Origin: Prauserella muralis
Lineage (GTDB): Bacteria; Actinomycetota; Actinomycetes; Mycobacteriales; Pseudonocardiaceae
Assembly: GCF_003202285.1 (NCBI RefSeq)
Contig: NZ_MASW01000001.1
Coordinates: 1,178,001-1,242,000 of the forward strand
Reading direction: 5' to 3'
Length of the DNA stretch: 64,000 bases
The notes below the pieces were generated by a model, which saw only the letters and a list, made by a program, of their open reading frames with translations, made no database searches and was not told where the DNA came from. Within the stretch, counting starts at the first letter, position 1, and each line of letters begins with the position of its first letter. Positions 35,343 to 43,047 of this stretch are shown here, piece by piece. A program made the translations under genes and the position numbers.

Positions 35343-36317
35343 TCACTTCGCCATCAGCACGATCTTGCCGAACACACCGCCCTCGTCCAGGGCGCGATGC
35401 CCGTCGGCGGCCTCGGCCAGCGGCAGCACCTGCCCGATCACCGGCTGCACGGAGCCACGTTCCACCAGCGGCCACAGGTGCTCGCGCACCGCGGCGACGA
35501 TCTCGCCCTTCTCCTCGACCGGGCGGGCCCGCAGCGTGGTGGCCGAGATGCTGCCGCGCTTGGCGATGAGCTTGCCCAGGTTCAGCTCGCCCTTCACGCC
35601 GCCCTGCATGCCGATGACGACGAGCCTGCCGCCCGTGGCCAGCGCGTCGACGTTGCGGCCGAGGTACTTGGCGCCCATGTTGTCGAGGATGACGTCGGCG
35701 CCCTTGGTCTGGCTCCTCAGCTCCTCGACGAAGTCCTGCTCGCGGTAGTTGATCACGATGTCGGCGCCGAGCTGGCGGCAGCGCTCCAGCCGCTCCGCCG
35801 AGCCCGCGGTGACCGCCACGGTCGCACCCAGCGCCTTGCCCACCTGGATCGCGTGCGTGCCGATGCCGCCCGCGCCGCCGTGCGCGAGCAGCACGTCGCC
35901 CTCCTTGAGGCCGGCGAGCATGACGACGTTGGACCACACGGTGCAGGCCACCTCGGGCAGCCCGGCCGCGGCCGTCAGCTCCACCTCGCCCGGCACCGGC
36001 AGCAGCTGCACCGCGGGAACGGCCACCTTTTCGGCGTAACCACCGCCGGACAGCAGCGCGCACACCTCGTCGCCGACCTGCCAGCCCTCGACGCCCTCGC
36101 CGAGCTCGGCGACCGTGCCGGAGCACTCCAGGCCGAGGATCTCGCTGGCCCCTCGCGGCGGCGGGTAGTTGCCCTGCCGTTGCAGCAGGTCAGCCCGGTT
36201 CACGGCCGTCGCGGCCACGTCGATGAGCACCTCGCCCCTGCCGGGCACGGGGTCGGGGACCTCGGTCCACTCGAGGTTCTCCGGGCCACCCGGCTCCCGG
36301 ATCATGATCGCGTGCAT
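35343..36317 (-). CDS. NAD(P)H:quinone oxidoreductase, zinc-independent MDR family (Rv3777-like)
   Basis: 324 residues from ATG 36317. Medium-chain reductase signatures: VAATAVNRADLLQRQGNYPPP, GLECSGTVAELGEGV, GGYAEKVAVPA, LPEVACTVWSNV, and the NADPH motif HGGAGGIGTHAIQVGKALGA. No Zn ligands are present, as in quinone oxidoreductase/TP53I3-type enzymes. It catalyses NADPH-dependent reduction of quinones or enones. The frame extends upstream 16 residues into the promoter region without conservation. Conserved neighbour of the Rv3778c-like gene. Confidence 0.9.
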   Translation of the reverse strand: MHAIMIREPGGPENLEWTEVPDPVPGRGEVLIDVAATAVNRADLLQRQGNYPPPRGASEILGLECSGTVAELGEGVEGWQVGDEVCALLSGGGYAEKVAVPAVQLLPVPGEVELTAAAGLPEVACTVWSNVVMLAGLKEGDVLLAHGGAGGIGTHAIQVGKALGATVAVTAGSAERLERCRQLGADIVINYREQDFVEELRSQTKGADVILDNMGAKYLGRNVDALATGGRLVVIGMQGGVKGELNLGKLIAKRGSISATTLRARPVEEKGEIVAAVREHLWPLVERGSVQPVIGQVLPLAEAADGHRALDEGGVFGKIVLMAK

Positions 36318-36440
36318 ACCGGGACTGTAGGCCACGGGGCAAGTTCGCGGGAGCCGCCAGACCATACGAACGGACCCTTGTATCTCCCGGCGAAACGAAC
36401 AAAAGTGACGCGTCCATCTGTCACGAAGGGGACGTGTTCT

Positions 36441-37967
36441 ATGTCAGCACTCAGAGACAGACTGAGGCCGGCCGTCGTCATCGCGGCGTGCGCGGGCCTC
36501 ACCCTCACCACCGCCGCCACCGCGGCGGCGCAGCCGTCGCCCGGCGACCGGCTCGGCGACAAGCTGGCCCGCAACGTCGAGGTCGGCAAGATCAACCGGC
36601 ACCTCATCGCGATGCAGCGCATCGCCGACTCCACCGGAGGCAACCGGGCCGCGAGCACCGAGGGATACAACCGGTCGGCCGAGTACGTCGCGGGCAAGCT
36701 GGAAGCGGCCGGCTACAACGTCACGCGCCAGGAGTTCCCGTTCACCTACACCGAGACGCTGGCCGAGAGCCTGACGGTGGATGGCACGGACGTGCCGATC
36801 ATCATCATGAGCTACAGCCCGTCCACCCCGGAGGGCGGCATCACGGCGCCGCTCGCGGTGATCGAGCCCGACGACACCCCGGGCTGTGAGGCCTCCGACT
36901 ACGGCGACGTCACGGGCCAGATCGCGCTCATCCAGCGCGGCGCGTGCACGTTCGCGCAGAAGCAGGCCTCCGCCGCCGACGCGGGCGCGGTCGGCGCGAT
37001 CATCTACAACAACGTCGACGGGGAGCTGAACGGCACGCTCGGCGACCCGGCCGCGGCGCGCATCCCCACCGGCGGCATCACGCTCGCCGACGGCCAGGCG
37101 CTCGCCGGGCAGGAGGGCGCTGAGGTGACGCTCGACCTGCGGGCCCTGCAGGAGGAGCGAACGACCTACAACGTCATCGCCGAGACCAAGACGGGCCGCA
37201 AGGACAACGTGGTGATGGCCGGGGCGCACCTCGACAGCGTCACGGAGGGTCCCGGCATCAACGACAACGGCACCGGCTCCGCCGCGCTGCTGGAGACGGC
37301 ACTGCAGCTGGGCGGCAGCCCCAAGGTCAACAACGCGGTGCGGTTCGCGTGGTGGAGCGCCGAGGAGTTCGGCCTCGTCGGCTCGACCCACTACGTCGAC
37401 TCGCTGTCGTTCGAGCAGCAGCTCGACATCGCGCTGTACCTGAACTTCGACATGATCGGCTCGCCGAACGCGGCGTACTTCGTCTACGACGGGGACGACT
37501 CGGACGGCGTTGGCGCCGGTGCGGGCCCGTACGGCTCGGCGCAGATCGAGCAGTCCTTCGTCGGTTATCTCGCCGAGAACGGCGTGGAGACCGAGGGCAC
37601 CGACTTCACCGGCCGGTCGGACTACGGCCGGTTCATCGAGGTCGGCATCCCGGCCGGTGGCCTGTTCACCGGCGCCGAAGGGATCAAGACGGAGGAGCAG
37701 GCCGCCAAGTGGGGCGGTGAGGCGGGCGTGGCCTACGACCCGTGCTACCACCAGGCCTGCGACACCCTCGGCAACGTCGACCGCGTCGCGCTCGACCGCA
37801 ACGCCGACGCGATGGCGTGGGTGACCGGCAAGTACGCCGTCAGCACCGAGGAGGTCAACGGCGTGGCGCCGCAGGAGGCGAAGAGCAGGGCCGAGGTCGC
37901 CAAGCAGCGCGCGGCGCAGCGGTCGCTCGCCACCATGGCGGCCCACGACCATGCCGAAGCCGCCTGA
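36441..37967 (+). CDS. Secreted M28 family aminopeptidase with PA domain
   Basis: 508 residues. Signal peptide with Ala-rich core (residues ~10-30, cleavage probably after ATAAA). A PA (protease-associated) domain lies inside residues ~130-235 (GCEASDYG, ALIQRGACTFAQKQ). The M28 di-zinc site has GAHLDSVTEGPGINDNGTG (His, bridging Asp), WWSAEEFGLVGS (catalytic Glu, Glu ligand), YLNFDMIGSPN (Asp) and CYHQACDT (His). It resembles Streptomyces griseus-type leucine aminopeptidases. It releases N-terminal residues from peptides outside the cell. Start ATG 36441 follows GAAGGGGA. The frame is open far upstream, opposite the oxidoreductase gene, but those residues are a shadow. Confidence 0.92.
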   Translation: MSALRDRLRPAVVIAACAGLTLTTAATAAAQPSPGDRLGDKLARNVEVGKINRHLIAMQRIADSTGGNRAASTEGYNRSAEYVAGKLEAAGYNVTRQEFPFTYTETLAESLTVDGTDVPIIIMSYSPSTPEGGITAPLAVIEPDDTPGCEASDYGDVTGQIALIQRGACTFAQKQASAADAGAVGAIIYNNVDGELNGTLGDPAAARIPTGGITLADGQALAGQEGAEVTLDLRALQEERTTYNVIAETKTGRKDNVVMAGAHLDSVTEGPGINDNGTGSAALLETALQLGGSPKVNNAVRFAWWSAEEFGLVGSTHYVDSLSFEQQLDIALYLNFDMIGSPNAAYFVYDGDDSDGVGAGAGPYGSAQIEQSFVGYLAENGVETEGTDFTGRSDYGRFIEVGIPAGGLFTGAEGIKTEEQAAKWGGEAGVAYDPCYHQACDTLGNVDRVALDRNADAMAWVTGKYAVSTEEVNGVAPQEAKSRAEVAKQRAAQRSLATMAAHDHAEAA

Positions 37968-38018
37968 CCCCACCTCGGCACCGAGTCGTCGGCCCGCCCC
38001 GTGAGCGGCCGGTGACGA

Positions 38019-38067
38019 GCCGAAGGGCACCTTGGGTGCGCAACACGTACCCAAGGTGCCCTTCGGC
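38019..38067. terminator. Perfect 19-bp hairpin
   Basis: GCCGAAGGGCACCTTGGGT (38019-38037) and its exact reverse complement (38049-38067) flank an 11-nt loop, 52 bp after the M28 peptidase stop. A strong terminator candidate. The arm is related to the outer arm of the hairpin at 3983, so it belongs to a dispersed stem-loop family. Confidence 0.85.
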
Positions 38068-38123
38068 GCGGGCTGTGGTGCCGTGTCGCGGGTGCCGAGA
38101 ATCGCCGCGACACCCCGAACACG

Positions 38124-38157
38124 CCTGGGTGCGGTACGCCAGCGCACCGCACCCAGG
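38124..38157. terminator. Second perfect hairpin, 12-bp stem
   Basis: CCTGGGTGCGGT (38124-38135) and ACCGCACCCAGG (38146-38157) pair perfectly over a 10-nt loop. It follows the first hairpin by 56 bp and could be a back-up terminator, or face minus-strand transcription. Confidence 0.6.
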
Positions 38158-38540
38158 ATCTACCGAGGTTGTCCAGTTGTCGGGCGGTCGACCACGGAAC
38201 GGGCCGGCGACAAGCGCTGCGGCACGGTCGCGGAAACCGGGCCGAGACAGGCTCGACGGACGCCGTCGTGCGTGAAGACGCGTAGACACCCGTGCTGCTC
38301 GCGGTCACGGCTGGGTCGGTTCAGGCCGCTCCAGCCGCGGGAAAACAGCGGACGGTCAACCGCGCGGAATCATTCGTCACGGCACCACCTGCCCTCTCCC
38401 GGCGGGACGGGCGAACCGGCGCTCCCCGGGTGGGAGTCCGTGGCTCGGCTCCGGCTCCTCCGTTGCCCTCCAGAATCCACCCTCCGGAGCAACGTCACAA
38501 CCTCTGGCGCGGCCCACCATCCGGTGATGTCGCGGAACCC
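38158..38540. other. Intergenic stretch without a recognised gene
   Basis: The gap between the M28 peptidase (stop 37967) and the MarR gene (start 38588) is 620 bp. Apart from the two hairpins and the 38541 palindrome I see no convincing gene: the short frames present here lack ribosome sites and biased codon use. It may contain the marR promoter. Confidence 0.5.
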
Positions 38541-38556
38541 CCGGTCCGGTGACCGG
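38541..38556. promoter_or_regulatory. Palindromic operator candidate upstream of marR
   Basis: CCGGTC-CGGT-GACCGG is a 16-bp interrupted palindrome centred about 40 bp before the MarR start. MarR proteins usually repress their own gene through such sites. No direct evidence beyond symmetry and position. Confidence 0.4.
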
Positions 38557-38587
38557 TATGTCGGAAGCAGGTCCTACTCTCCGTAGC

Positions 38588-39064
38588 ATGGCCGAGGCAA
38601 CCGGCAGTGTCCGCTGGCTCTCCGAGACGGAGATGACCGCGTGGCGCGCCTACATCGTGTCGACGCTGAAACTGCGGCAGCGCCTGCACCGCGAGCTGGT
38701 CGAGCAGCACGACGTCTCGCTGATCGACTACGAGGTGCTGGTCTGCCTCTCCTCGATGCCGGACAACCGGATGCGGATGAGCGAGCTGGCCACCATGCTG
38801 GGCTCCACGAAGAGCAGGCTGTCGCACCAGGTGGGCCGCATGGAGGACGCGGGCTACGTGCGCAGGGTCAAGGACCCCGAGGACCGGCGCGGGGTCACCG
38901 CCGAGCTCACCGAGAAGGGCGTGCAGCTGCTGAGCCGGGCCGCACCTTCGCACGTCGCAGGCGTCCGGGCGCATCTGATCGACCTGCTGACCACGGAGGA
39001 GCAGGTGATGATGGGCGAGGCGTTCACGCGGGTGCTCGATCACCTGCAGGAGCTGGACGACTGA
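38588..39064 (+). CDS. MarR-family transcriptional regulator
   Basis: 158-residue winged-helix protein: helix 1 W-x-AYIVSTLKLRQRLHRELVEQHD, recognition helix GSTKSRLSHQVGRMEDAGYV and wing RRVKDPEDRRGVTAELTEKG, followed by the C-terminal dimer helix. The wing DxRG motif is intact. Ligand unknown. Start ATG 38588; an upstream ATG at 38549 would include the palindromic operator candidate. It is followed directly by tRNA-Ser. It might control a divergent or distant redox gene; none is adjacent on the other strand. Confidence 0.9.
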   Translation: MAEATGSVRWLSETEMTAWRAYIVSTLKLRQRLHRELVEQHDVSLIDYEVLVCLSSMPDNRMRMSELATMLGSTKSRLSHQVGRMEDAGYVRRVKDPEDRRGVTAELTEKGVQLLSRAAPSHVAGVRAHLIDLLTTEEQVMMGEAFTRVLDHLQELDD

Positions 39065-39084
39065 GGCGTTACGCTGGGCCGCAG

Positions 39085-39169
39085 GGAAGCGTGGCAGAGC
39101 GGCCGAATGCACTCGCCTTGAAAGCGAGCGTCCCGCAAGGGACCGGGGGTTCAAATCCCTCCGCTTCCG
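39085..39169 (+). tRNA. tRNA-Ser (anticodon TGA)
   Basis: An 85-nt cloverleaf: acceptor arm GGAAGCG (39085-39091) pairs with CGCTTCC (39162-39168), discriminator G39169. The anticodon stem CTCGC / GCGAG encloses loop CTTGAAA with anticodon TGA; a long variable arm (GCGTCCCGCAAGGGACC region) marks a class II serine tRNA; the T arm reads GGGGGTTCAAATCCCTC. It reads UCA and other UCN codons. CCA is not encoded. It lies 20 bp after marR. Confidence 0.95.
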
Positions 39170-39288
39170 CGTCTGTGACCAGGGCGAAACCGCTCAGCGT
39201 GGCCTCCGAACACGTCGTGCGGGCCCGCCCTGGTCTGTCATCCGGCCGCCATGCTCGTCGTTCGACCGATCAGTTTCGGCGCTGCCGA

Positions 39289-39304
39289 TCGTCAGTACTG
39301 ACGA
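39289..39304. promoter_or_regulatory. Perfect 16-bp palindrome
   Basis: TCGTCAGTACTGACGA is a perfect dyad, ending 26 bp before the ATG of the glyoxalase-like gene at 39331. Its place fits an operator over the promoter of that gene. No regulator is adjacent except the MarR 230 bp upstream. Confidence 0.5.
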
Positions 39305-39330
39305 CACATCGACGACGCATGGAGGGCGAC

Positions 39331-39672
39331 ATGGCCTCGGGCCTCTTCGCGGGCATCCCCGTCATCGACTACACCCGGTCGTTGCCGTGGTACGAGCGGT
39401 TCTTCGGGCGGCAACCGTCGTTCCTTCCGAACGACATCGAGGCGGTGTGGGAGGTGGCCGCCGACCGCTACATCTACATCGTGCAGGATCCGGAACGGGC
39501 GGGGCATGCCTTGGTGCTCTCGTTCGTCGACGATCTCGACGACCGGGTCGCCGAGATCGCCCGGCGGGGCATCGAACCCGTCAAGCGCGAGAACTATGAA
39601 GGCGGAGTCACCAAGGTGACCTACCGGGACTCGGACGGCAACGAGATCAGTCTCGGCGGCGGCCCACGCTGA
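39331..39672 (+). CDS. Glyoxalase/bleomycin-resistance-like (VOC) protein
   Basis: 113 residues in two beta-alpha-beta-beta-beta modules typical of vicinal oxygen chelate proteins: GIPVIDYTRSLPWYERFFG at the start, YIYIVQDPERAGHALVLSFVDDLDD in the middle, and VTYRDSDGNEISLG at the end. A metal site is not obvious; many small VOC proteins in actinomycetes are binding proteins. Start ATG 39331 follows GGAGGG with good spacing; the frame is open back to 38641 across marR and tRNA-Ser as a shadow. Function unassigned. Confidence 0.85.
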   Translation: MASGLFAGIPVIDYTRSLPWYERFFGRQPSFLPNDIEAVWEVAADRYIYIVQDPERAGHALVLSFVDDLDDRVAEIARRGIEPVKRENYEGGVTKVTYRDSDGNEISLGGGPR

Positions 39673-39694
39673 CGCCGGTGACGCCCCGGCGACG

Positions 39695-40213
39695 TCAGCC
39701 GGCGGCCAGCGTGCCGAAGTCCGGCGCGTAGACGGTCATCCAGTGCGGGTGCAGCCGGTAGTAGACCACCTCTTCGTCCCAGTCGAAGGCGTCGTCGCCG
39801 TAGAACTCCTTGAAGTACGCGAGCAGGTCCGGCCAGTCCGCGGCGTGCTGTCCGTTCGCCTGGGTGAGGATCTCCACCGTGCCATGGGTGAACACACCGA
39901 GGTCCTCCCCGCGCAGGTGCGCGGCGCTGGCCGCCGGGCGGGCCGCGAGGTGACGGGCCTTGGCGGCGTTGCGCGCGGTGCCGAAGACCCACCGGCCGTG
40001 CAGGAAATGCCCGTCCACAGCGCTGATCCGCGGCTCACCCTTCGCCGTGACGGTGGACAGCGCGAGGGTGCACATGCCGGTGAGCACCTGCGTGAGCTGC
40101 TTCGCGGTGAGGGTGCGCTCGGTGACGATCGAGCGGAGGTGCGACGTCGAGCGGGACAGGGAGGAGTCGAGCAGGGCCTGCAACTCTGCGAGTTCCTCGG
40201 GTGTTTCGCGCAA
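39695..40213 (-). CDS. Pyridoxamine 5'-phosphate oxidase-family (split-barrel flavin) protein
   Basis: A split-barrel domain: RTLTAKQLTQVLTGMCTLALSTVTAKGEPRISAVDGHFLHGRWVFGTARNA spans the flavin-binding strands (only partly conserved), and GVFTHGTVEILTQ and YYRLHPHWMTVYAP are later strands. Substrate is unknown; relatives bind FMN, F420 or haem. Start is uncertain: TTG 40213 has AAGGA at good spacing and directly precedes RETPEELAELQ; ATGs at 40273 and 40297 would add up to 28 residues. Convergent with the VOC gene and divergent from the AhpD-like gene. Confidence 0.75.
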   Translation of the reverse strand: MRETPEELAELQALLDSSLSRSTSHLRSIVTERTLTAKQLTQVLTGMCTLALSTVTAKGEPRISAVDGHFLHGRWVFGTARNAAKARHLAARPAASAAHLRGEDLGVFTHGTVEILTQANGQHAADWPDLLAYFKEFYGDDAFDWDEEVVYYRLHPHWMTVYAPDFGTLAAG

Positions 40214-40416
40214 TGGTTGTCCTTGTCTCTTCGGTGGCTCGTCCGCGTTCGCCGTCGTGCGGACCGGTGACATCAGCATCGATCGAAACCCTGACACCTT
40301 GTGTCGTGGTTCCCGCAGAACACGGCGAAACCGGCTCTGACCTGGGGTTGGTCACATTTCGGCGAGCCACCGTGTCCTACCTGTGGACGTCGGAACCGAG
40401 TGAAGGGACGAGACCG

Positions 40417-40890
40417 ATGGAACCGCGTGTTTCGCTGTTCGGCAACGAGATCGCCGGCAAGTTCGTCAAGCGGCTGATCGCCCTTGGCCACGTGTTCGAG
40501 GAGTCGTCGCTGCCCAGAGCGACTCAGGAACTGGTGAAGATCCGGGCCAGTCAGATCAACGGCTGCGCGTACTGCACCGACATGCACACCAAGGACGCCG
40601 CGCACGCCGGGGAGACCCACCAGCGGCTGCACCTGATCGCCACCTGGCGCGAGGCGACGGTGTTCACCGAGGCCGAGCGTGCAGCCCTGGCGCTGGCCGA
40701 GGAAGGAACCCGCCTCGCCGACGCGCACGAGGGCGTGAGCGACGAGACCTGGGAGCAGGTGCGCAAGCACTACGACGACGACCAGATCGCCGCGCTGATC
40801 GCTGTCGTGGCGACGATCAACGCCTGGAACCGGGTCAACGTCATCGCCCGTACCCCGGCCGGTGACTACGTGCCCGGCCAGTGGGGCTGA
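40417..40890 (+). CDS. Carboxymuconolactone decarboxylase / AhpD-like protein
   Basis: 157 residues, all-helical, with the AhpD-type redox motif in RASQINGCAYCTDMHTKDAAHAG (C-x-x-C followed by H). The C-terminal half has ALALAEEGTRLADAHEG and LIAVVATINAWNRVNV, standard for the CMD/YtfL group. It acts as a peroxidase or peroxiredoxin reductant in the cytosol. Start ATG 40417 with GAAGGGACG upstream. A 10-bp-stem hairpin follows the stop. Confidence 0.88.
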   Translation: MEPRVSLFGNEIAGKFVKRLIALGHVFEESSLPRATQELVKIRASQINGCAYCTDMHTKDAAHAGETHQRLHLIATWREATVFTEAERAALALAEEGTRLADAHEGVSDETWEQVRKHYDDDQIAALIAVVATINAWNRVNVIARTPAGDYVPGQWG

Positions 40891-40903
40891 GCTGACTGGG
40901 GCC

Positions 40904-40941
40904 GTGGGTGTTCGGTGGGCCGGAGCCCGCTGAACACCCAC
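40904..40941. terminator. Hairpin terminator between convergent genes
   Basis: GTGGGTGTTC (40904-40913) and GAACACCCAC (40932-40941) pair perfectly, with an inner GGGC/GCCC stem in the loop. It lies 14 bp after the AhpD-like stop and before the convergent ImmA gene. Confidence 0.75.
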
Positions 40942-41065
40942 TCGCATGCGGTCAGGTCACGAAACGCCCGCACGTGAAGCCTGGCGTGCCCGCCGCGCGG
41001 CGGGCGGCGAGCTGACCGCCGAGGTCCGGTGTGGACCGTCCGCTGGTCGCTCCGCACGGTGCCGC

Positions 41066-41659
41066 TCACGCGGTGCCCGCGTTGACGGCAGGCCGCAGCC
41101 ACTTGTTCCGCGACCGGCAGGCGACACGCCGCGCGGCCGTGGCGTTCATCCGCCAGCGCGCCATGCTCTCGCTGACCCGGAAGTACCTGGCCACCGACGC
41201 GTCGGTCCAGCCCCGGAACGCCGCCACCGTCGCCGCGTCCCTCGGCACCAGCAGCTCACCCGCGAGCTCGTTGGCCTCCTGCTCGACGGCCGACGCGGAC
41301 GACTGGCACAGATCCTCTGCGGTGAGCAGCAGGTCGACGTCGTGCTCCAGCAGCACATGGGCCATCTCGTGCGCGATCGTCGAGCGGCGCCGGGTGGGCT
41401 CGTGCACGTGGTTCTCGACGATGACCCGCCCGGTGCCCACCGCGAGCAGCGCGCCGGAGAACGCCGCGGCCGCGGGGCCGGTGAAGTGCCGCACGGCGTC
41501 GGCAGGCAGCGTGGGATGGCTCAGGTCGCACACCTCGATGCCGTACAGCTCGGCGAGGGCGTACGGATCCAGCGGGGCGAACACGGCGACGCCCAGCTCC
41601 TCGCGTACCTGAAGCGCGAGGCGCTTCGCCTCGGCCTTGAATCCTCGCCGCAGGGCCAC
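41066..41659 (-). CDS. ImmA/IrrE-family metallopeptidase
   Basis: 197 residues with the zinc motif HEMAH (97-101) in STIAHEMAHVLLEH and the third-ligand region EQEANELAGELLVP, where the Glu/Asn pair is conserved. ImmA/IrrE proteins cleave XRE-type repressors or respond to DNA damage. It starts with GTG one base after the stop of the XRE regulator gene, the typical two-gene module. The C-terminus (RNKWLRPAVNAGTA) is basic. Whether it cleaves its neighbour is inference. Confidence 0.88.
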   Translation of the reverse strand: MALRRGFKAEAKRLALQVREELGVAVFAPLDPYALAELYGIEVCDLSHPTLPADAVRHFTGPAAAAFSGALLAVGTGRVIVENHVHEPTRRRSTIAHEMAHVLLEHDVDLLLTAEDLCQSSASAVEQEANELAGELLVPRDAATVAAFRGWTDASVARYFRVSESMARWRMNATAARRVACRSRNKWLRPAVNAGTA

Positions 41660-41660
41660 G

Positions 41661-42032
41661 TCAGTTCTCCCGCCGGTCGGCCTTGATCCGTCTCATCGTG
41701 GCTCCGAGGATGTCCAGCAGATACTGCTTGTCGGCCTCGGAGAGCTCCTCCCTCGCCCGCAGCAGCATCGCCAGCTGCGTCTCCAGCGCGGGCCCTTCCC
41801 GCTCGCGCGGCCCTTCGGACGGCCACACCATGAAGTCCTCGGCGGGTGCGCCGAGCCACTGCACCAGCGCGATGAACCCGTCGAGATCGGGCCGGTGCCC
41901 GTTGCCCATCCTGCTCAGCAGCGACGGGCTCACCCCGGACTCGTCCGCAAGCTGCCGCCACGACATGCCGCGCGCCCTCCGCTGCGCGTCGAGCGCGTCG
42001 TAGAGCCGCCGCGCGTCCATCCGGCCGTCCAT
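41661..42032 (-). CDS. XRE-family transcriptional regulator
   Basis: 123 residues. The HTH is at ~10-65: ARRLYDALDAQRRARGMSWRQLADESGVSPSLLSRM with the second helix and recognition helix easily seen. The C-terminal half is a helical dimer or cleavage domain (LETQLAMLLRAREELSEADKQ). It is co-transcribed with the ImmA peptidase and divergent from the DUF2188-like gene. ATG 42032 is used; 42020 is possible. The 14-bp dyad at 42115 lies in its upstream region. Confidence 0.88.
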   Translation of the reverse strand: MDGRMDARRLYDALDAQRRARGMSWRQLADESGVSPSLLSRMGNGHRPDLDGFIALVQWLGAPAEDFMVWPSEGPREREGPALETQLAMLLRAREELSEADKQYLLDILGATMRRIKADRREN

Positions 42033-42114
42033 GGTCCCGCCTCCCGTGAGTCGCTCCTTTTCACTATCACAGGGGTGTGTCAACTCTGCCATTCGTCGCA
42101 ACACTGCTATGTTA

Positions 42115-42128
42115 TTGCAGTACTACAA
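42115..42128. promoter_or_regulatory. Candidate operator in the XRE / DUF2188 intergenic region
   Basis: TTGCAGTACTACAA is a 14-bp dyad with six of seven base pairs symmetric, 23 bp before the ATG of the plus-strand gene. The locally AT-rich TATGTT (42108-42113) next to it could be a -10 element. It is the natural binding site for the XRE protein of the minus-strand operon. Confidence 0.45.
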
Positions 42129-42150
42129 CGCGAGTGCAAGGGGGGCACCC

Positions 42151-42375
42151 ATGGCACGCAAGCGCTACACCGTGGAGTTCCGGTTCTCGCCGGACTCGAT
42201 GACGTGGCTGGTCAGGCACGCGGGCAAGGTGCTCGTGCGGCACATCCGCAAGCGGGACGCCGTCAGCGACGGCGCCAGGTTCGCCAGGGCGGACCCACCG
42301 TCGATGCTCCTGGTCCGGCGCATGGACGGCTCGGAGCAGGAGCGGCGAAGATACGGCCGGGTGCGCCGGAAGTAG
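42151..42375 (+). CDS. DUF2188-like small protein
   Basis: 74 residues, very basic: MARKRYTVEFRFSPDSMTWLVRH, a helix with SDGARFARADPPSMLLVRR and MDGSEQERRRYGRVRRK. The order W-x-V, helix with conserved R-x-x, strand, DG-x..R-x-YG follows DUF2188. Function of that family is unknown. It is divergent from the XRE-ImmA pair across a 118-bp gap with a dyad, so it may be the regulated target of that module. Confidence 0.65.
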   Translation: MARKRYTVEFRFSPDSMTWLVRHAGKVLVRHIRKRDAVSDGARFARADPPSMLLVRRMDGSEQERRRYGRVRRK

Positions 42376-42442
42376 CGGCGGCGGGCCTCGCGGCGACACA
42401 CCGGGTGGGGAGAGCCGCACACCCTTCGACGGAAGGGCACTC

Positions 42443-43045
42443 ATGAGCCCGCCCACCGACGCCGACCTGGTCCTCGGCGTGCTGGCAGGCGACCGCGACG
42501 CGCTCGCGGCCGTCTACGACCGCTATGCCGACCCGCTGCACGACCTGTGCTGGGCGGCACTGGGCGACCGGCGCGCCGCGACCGAGGCCTGCCACGACGC
42601 GCTGGTCCTCGCCGTGCACAGGCTCGGGCGGCTGCGCGATCCCGACCAGCTCTGGCCATGGCTCGCCGCGGCCGCTCGCGACGTGCTGGCCCGGCAGGGC
42701 AGGGCGATGCCCGGTGACGCCGCCGGGCCGGTGGAGTTCGTGCCTGCGCCACCCGGGCTGCGGACGCAGGTGCTCGACCACACGGCACTGCAGGGTCCGC
42801 CTGCGGGGCGGTCGCGCAGGCTTTCCCTGGCCCTGAGCATCGCCGTCGCTCTGCTGGTGGCCGTCGGCGTCCTGGTGTGGGCGGCCAGGTCCGGACCGCC
42901 CGCGCCGTGGGCGCCAGGGCCAGGCCAGCACGGCCCCGGGCTCGCCACGACGGTCGAGGACGACGACGCCGGGTCCATCGTGCCGCCACACCGTCTGACC
43001 CGGCACCTCCCGGCGGGTGGAGACGCCCCCCGTACCGTTGGCTGA
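42443..43045 (+). CDS. Sigma-70 region 2-like protein with membrane anchor and no region 4
   Basis: 200 residues. Residues ~5-90 look like ECF sigma region 2: DADLVLGVLAGDRDALAAVYDRYADPLHDLC, then ATEACHDALVLAVHRLGRLRDPDQLWPWLAAAARDVL. No region 4 helix-turn-helix follows. Instead there is a hydrophobic segment (127-147, LSLALSIAVALLVAVGVLVW) and a Pro/Gly-rich, probably extracytoplasmic tail. This arrangement suggests a membrane-tethered sigma-like or anti-sigma-competing protein rather than an active sigma factor. ATG 42443 follows GGAAGGG. It is followed 2 bp later by the NagZ-like gene, so they are co-transcribed. Confidence 0.7.
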   Translation: MSPPTDADLVLGVLAGDRDALAAVYDRYADPLHDLCWAALGDRRAATEACHDALVLAVHRLGRLRDPDQLWPWLAAAARDVLARQGRAMPGDAAGPVEFVPAPPGLRTQVLDHTALQGPPAGRSRRLSLALSIAVALLVAVGVLVWAARSGPPAPWAPGPGQHGPGLATTVEDDDAGSIVPPHRLTRHLPAGGDAPRTVG

Positions 43046-43047
43046 CG

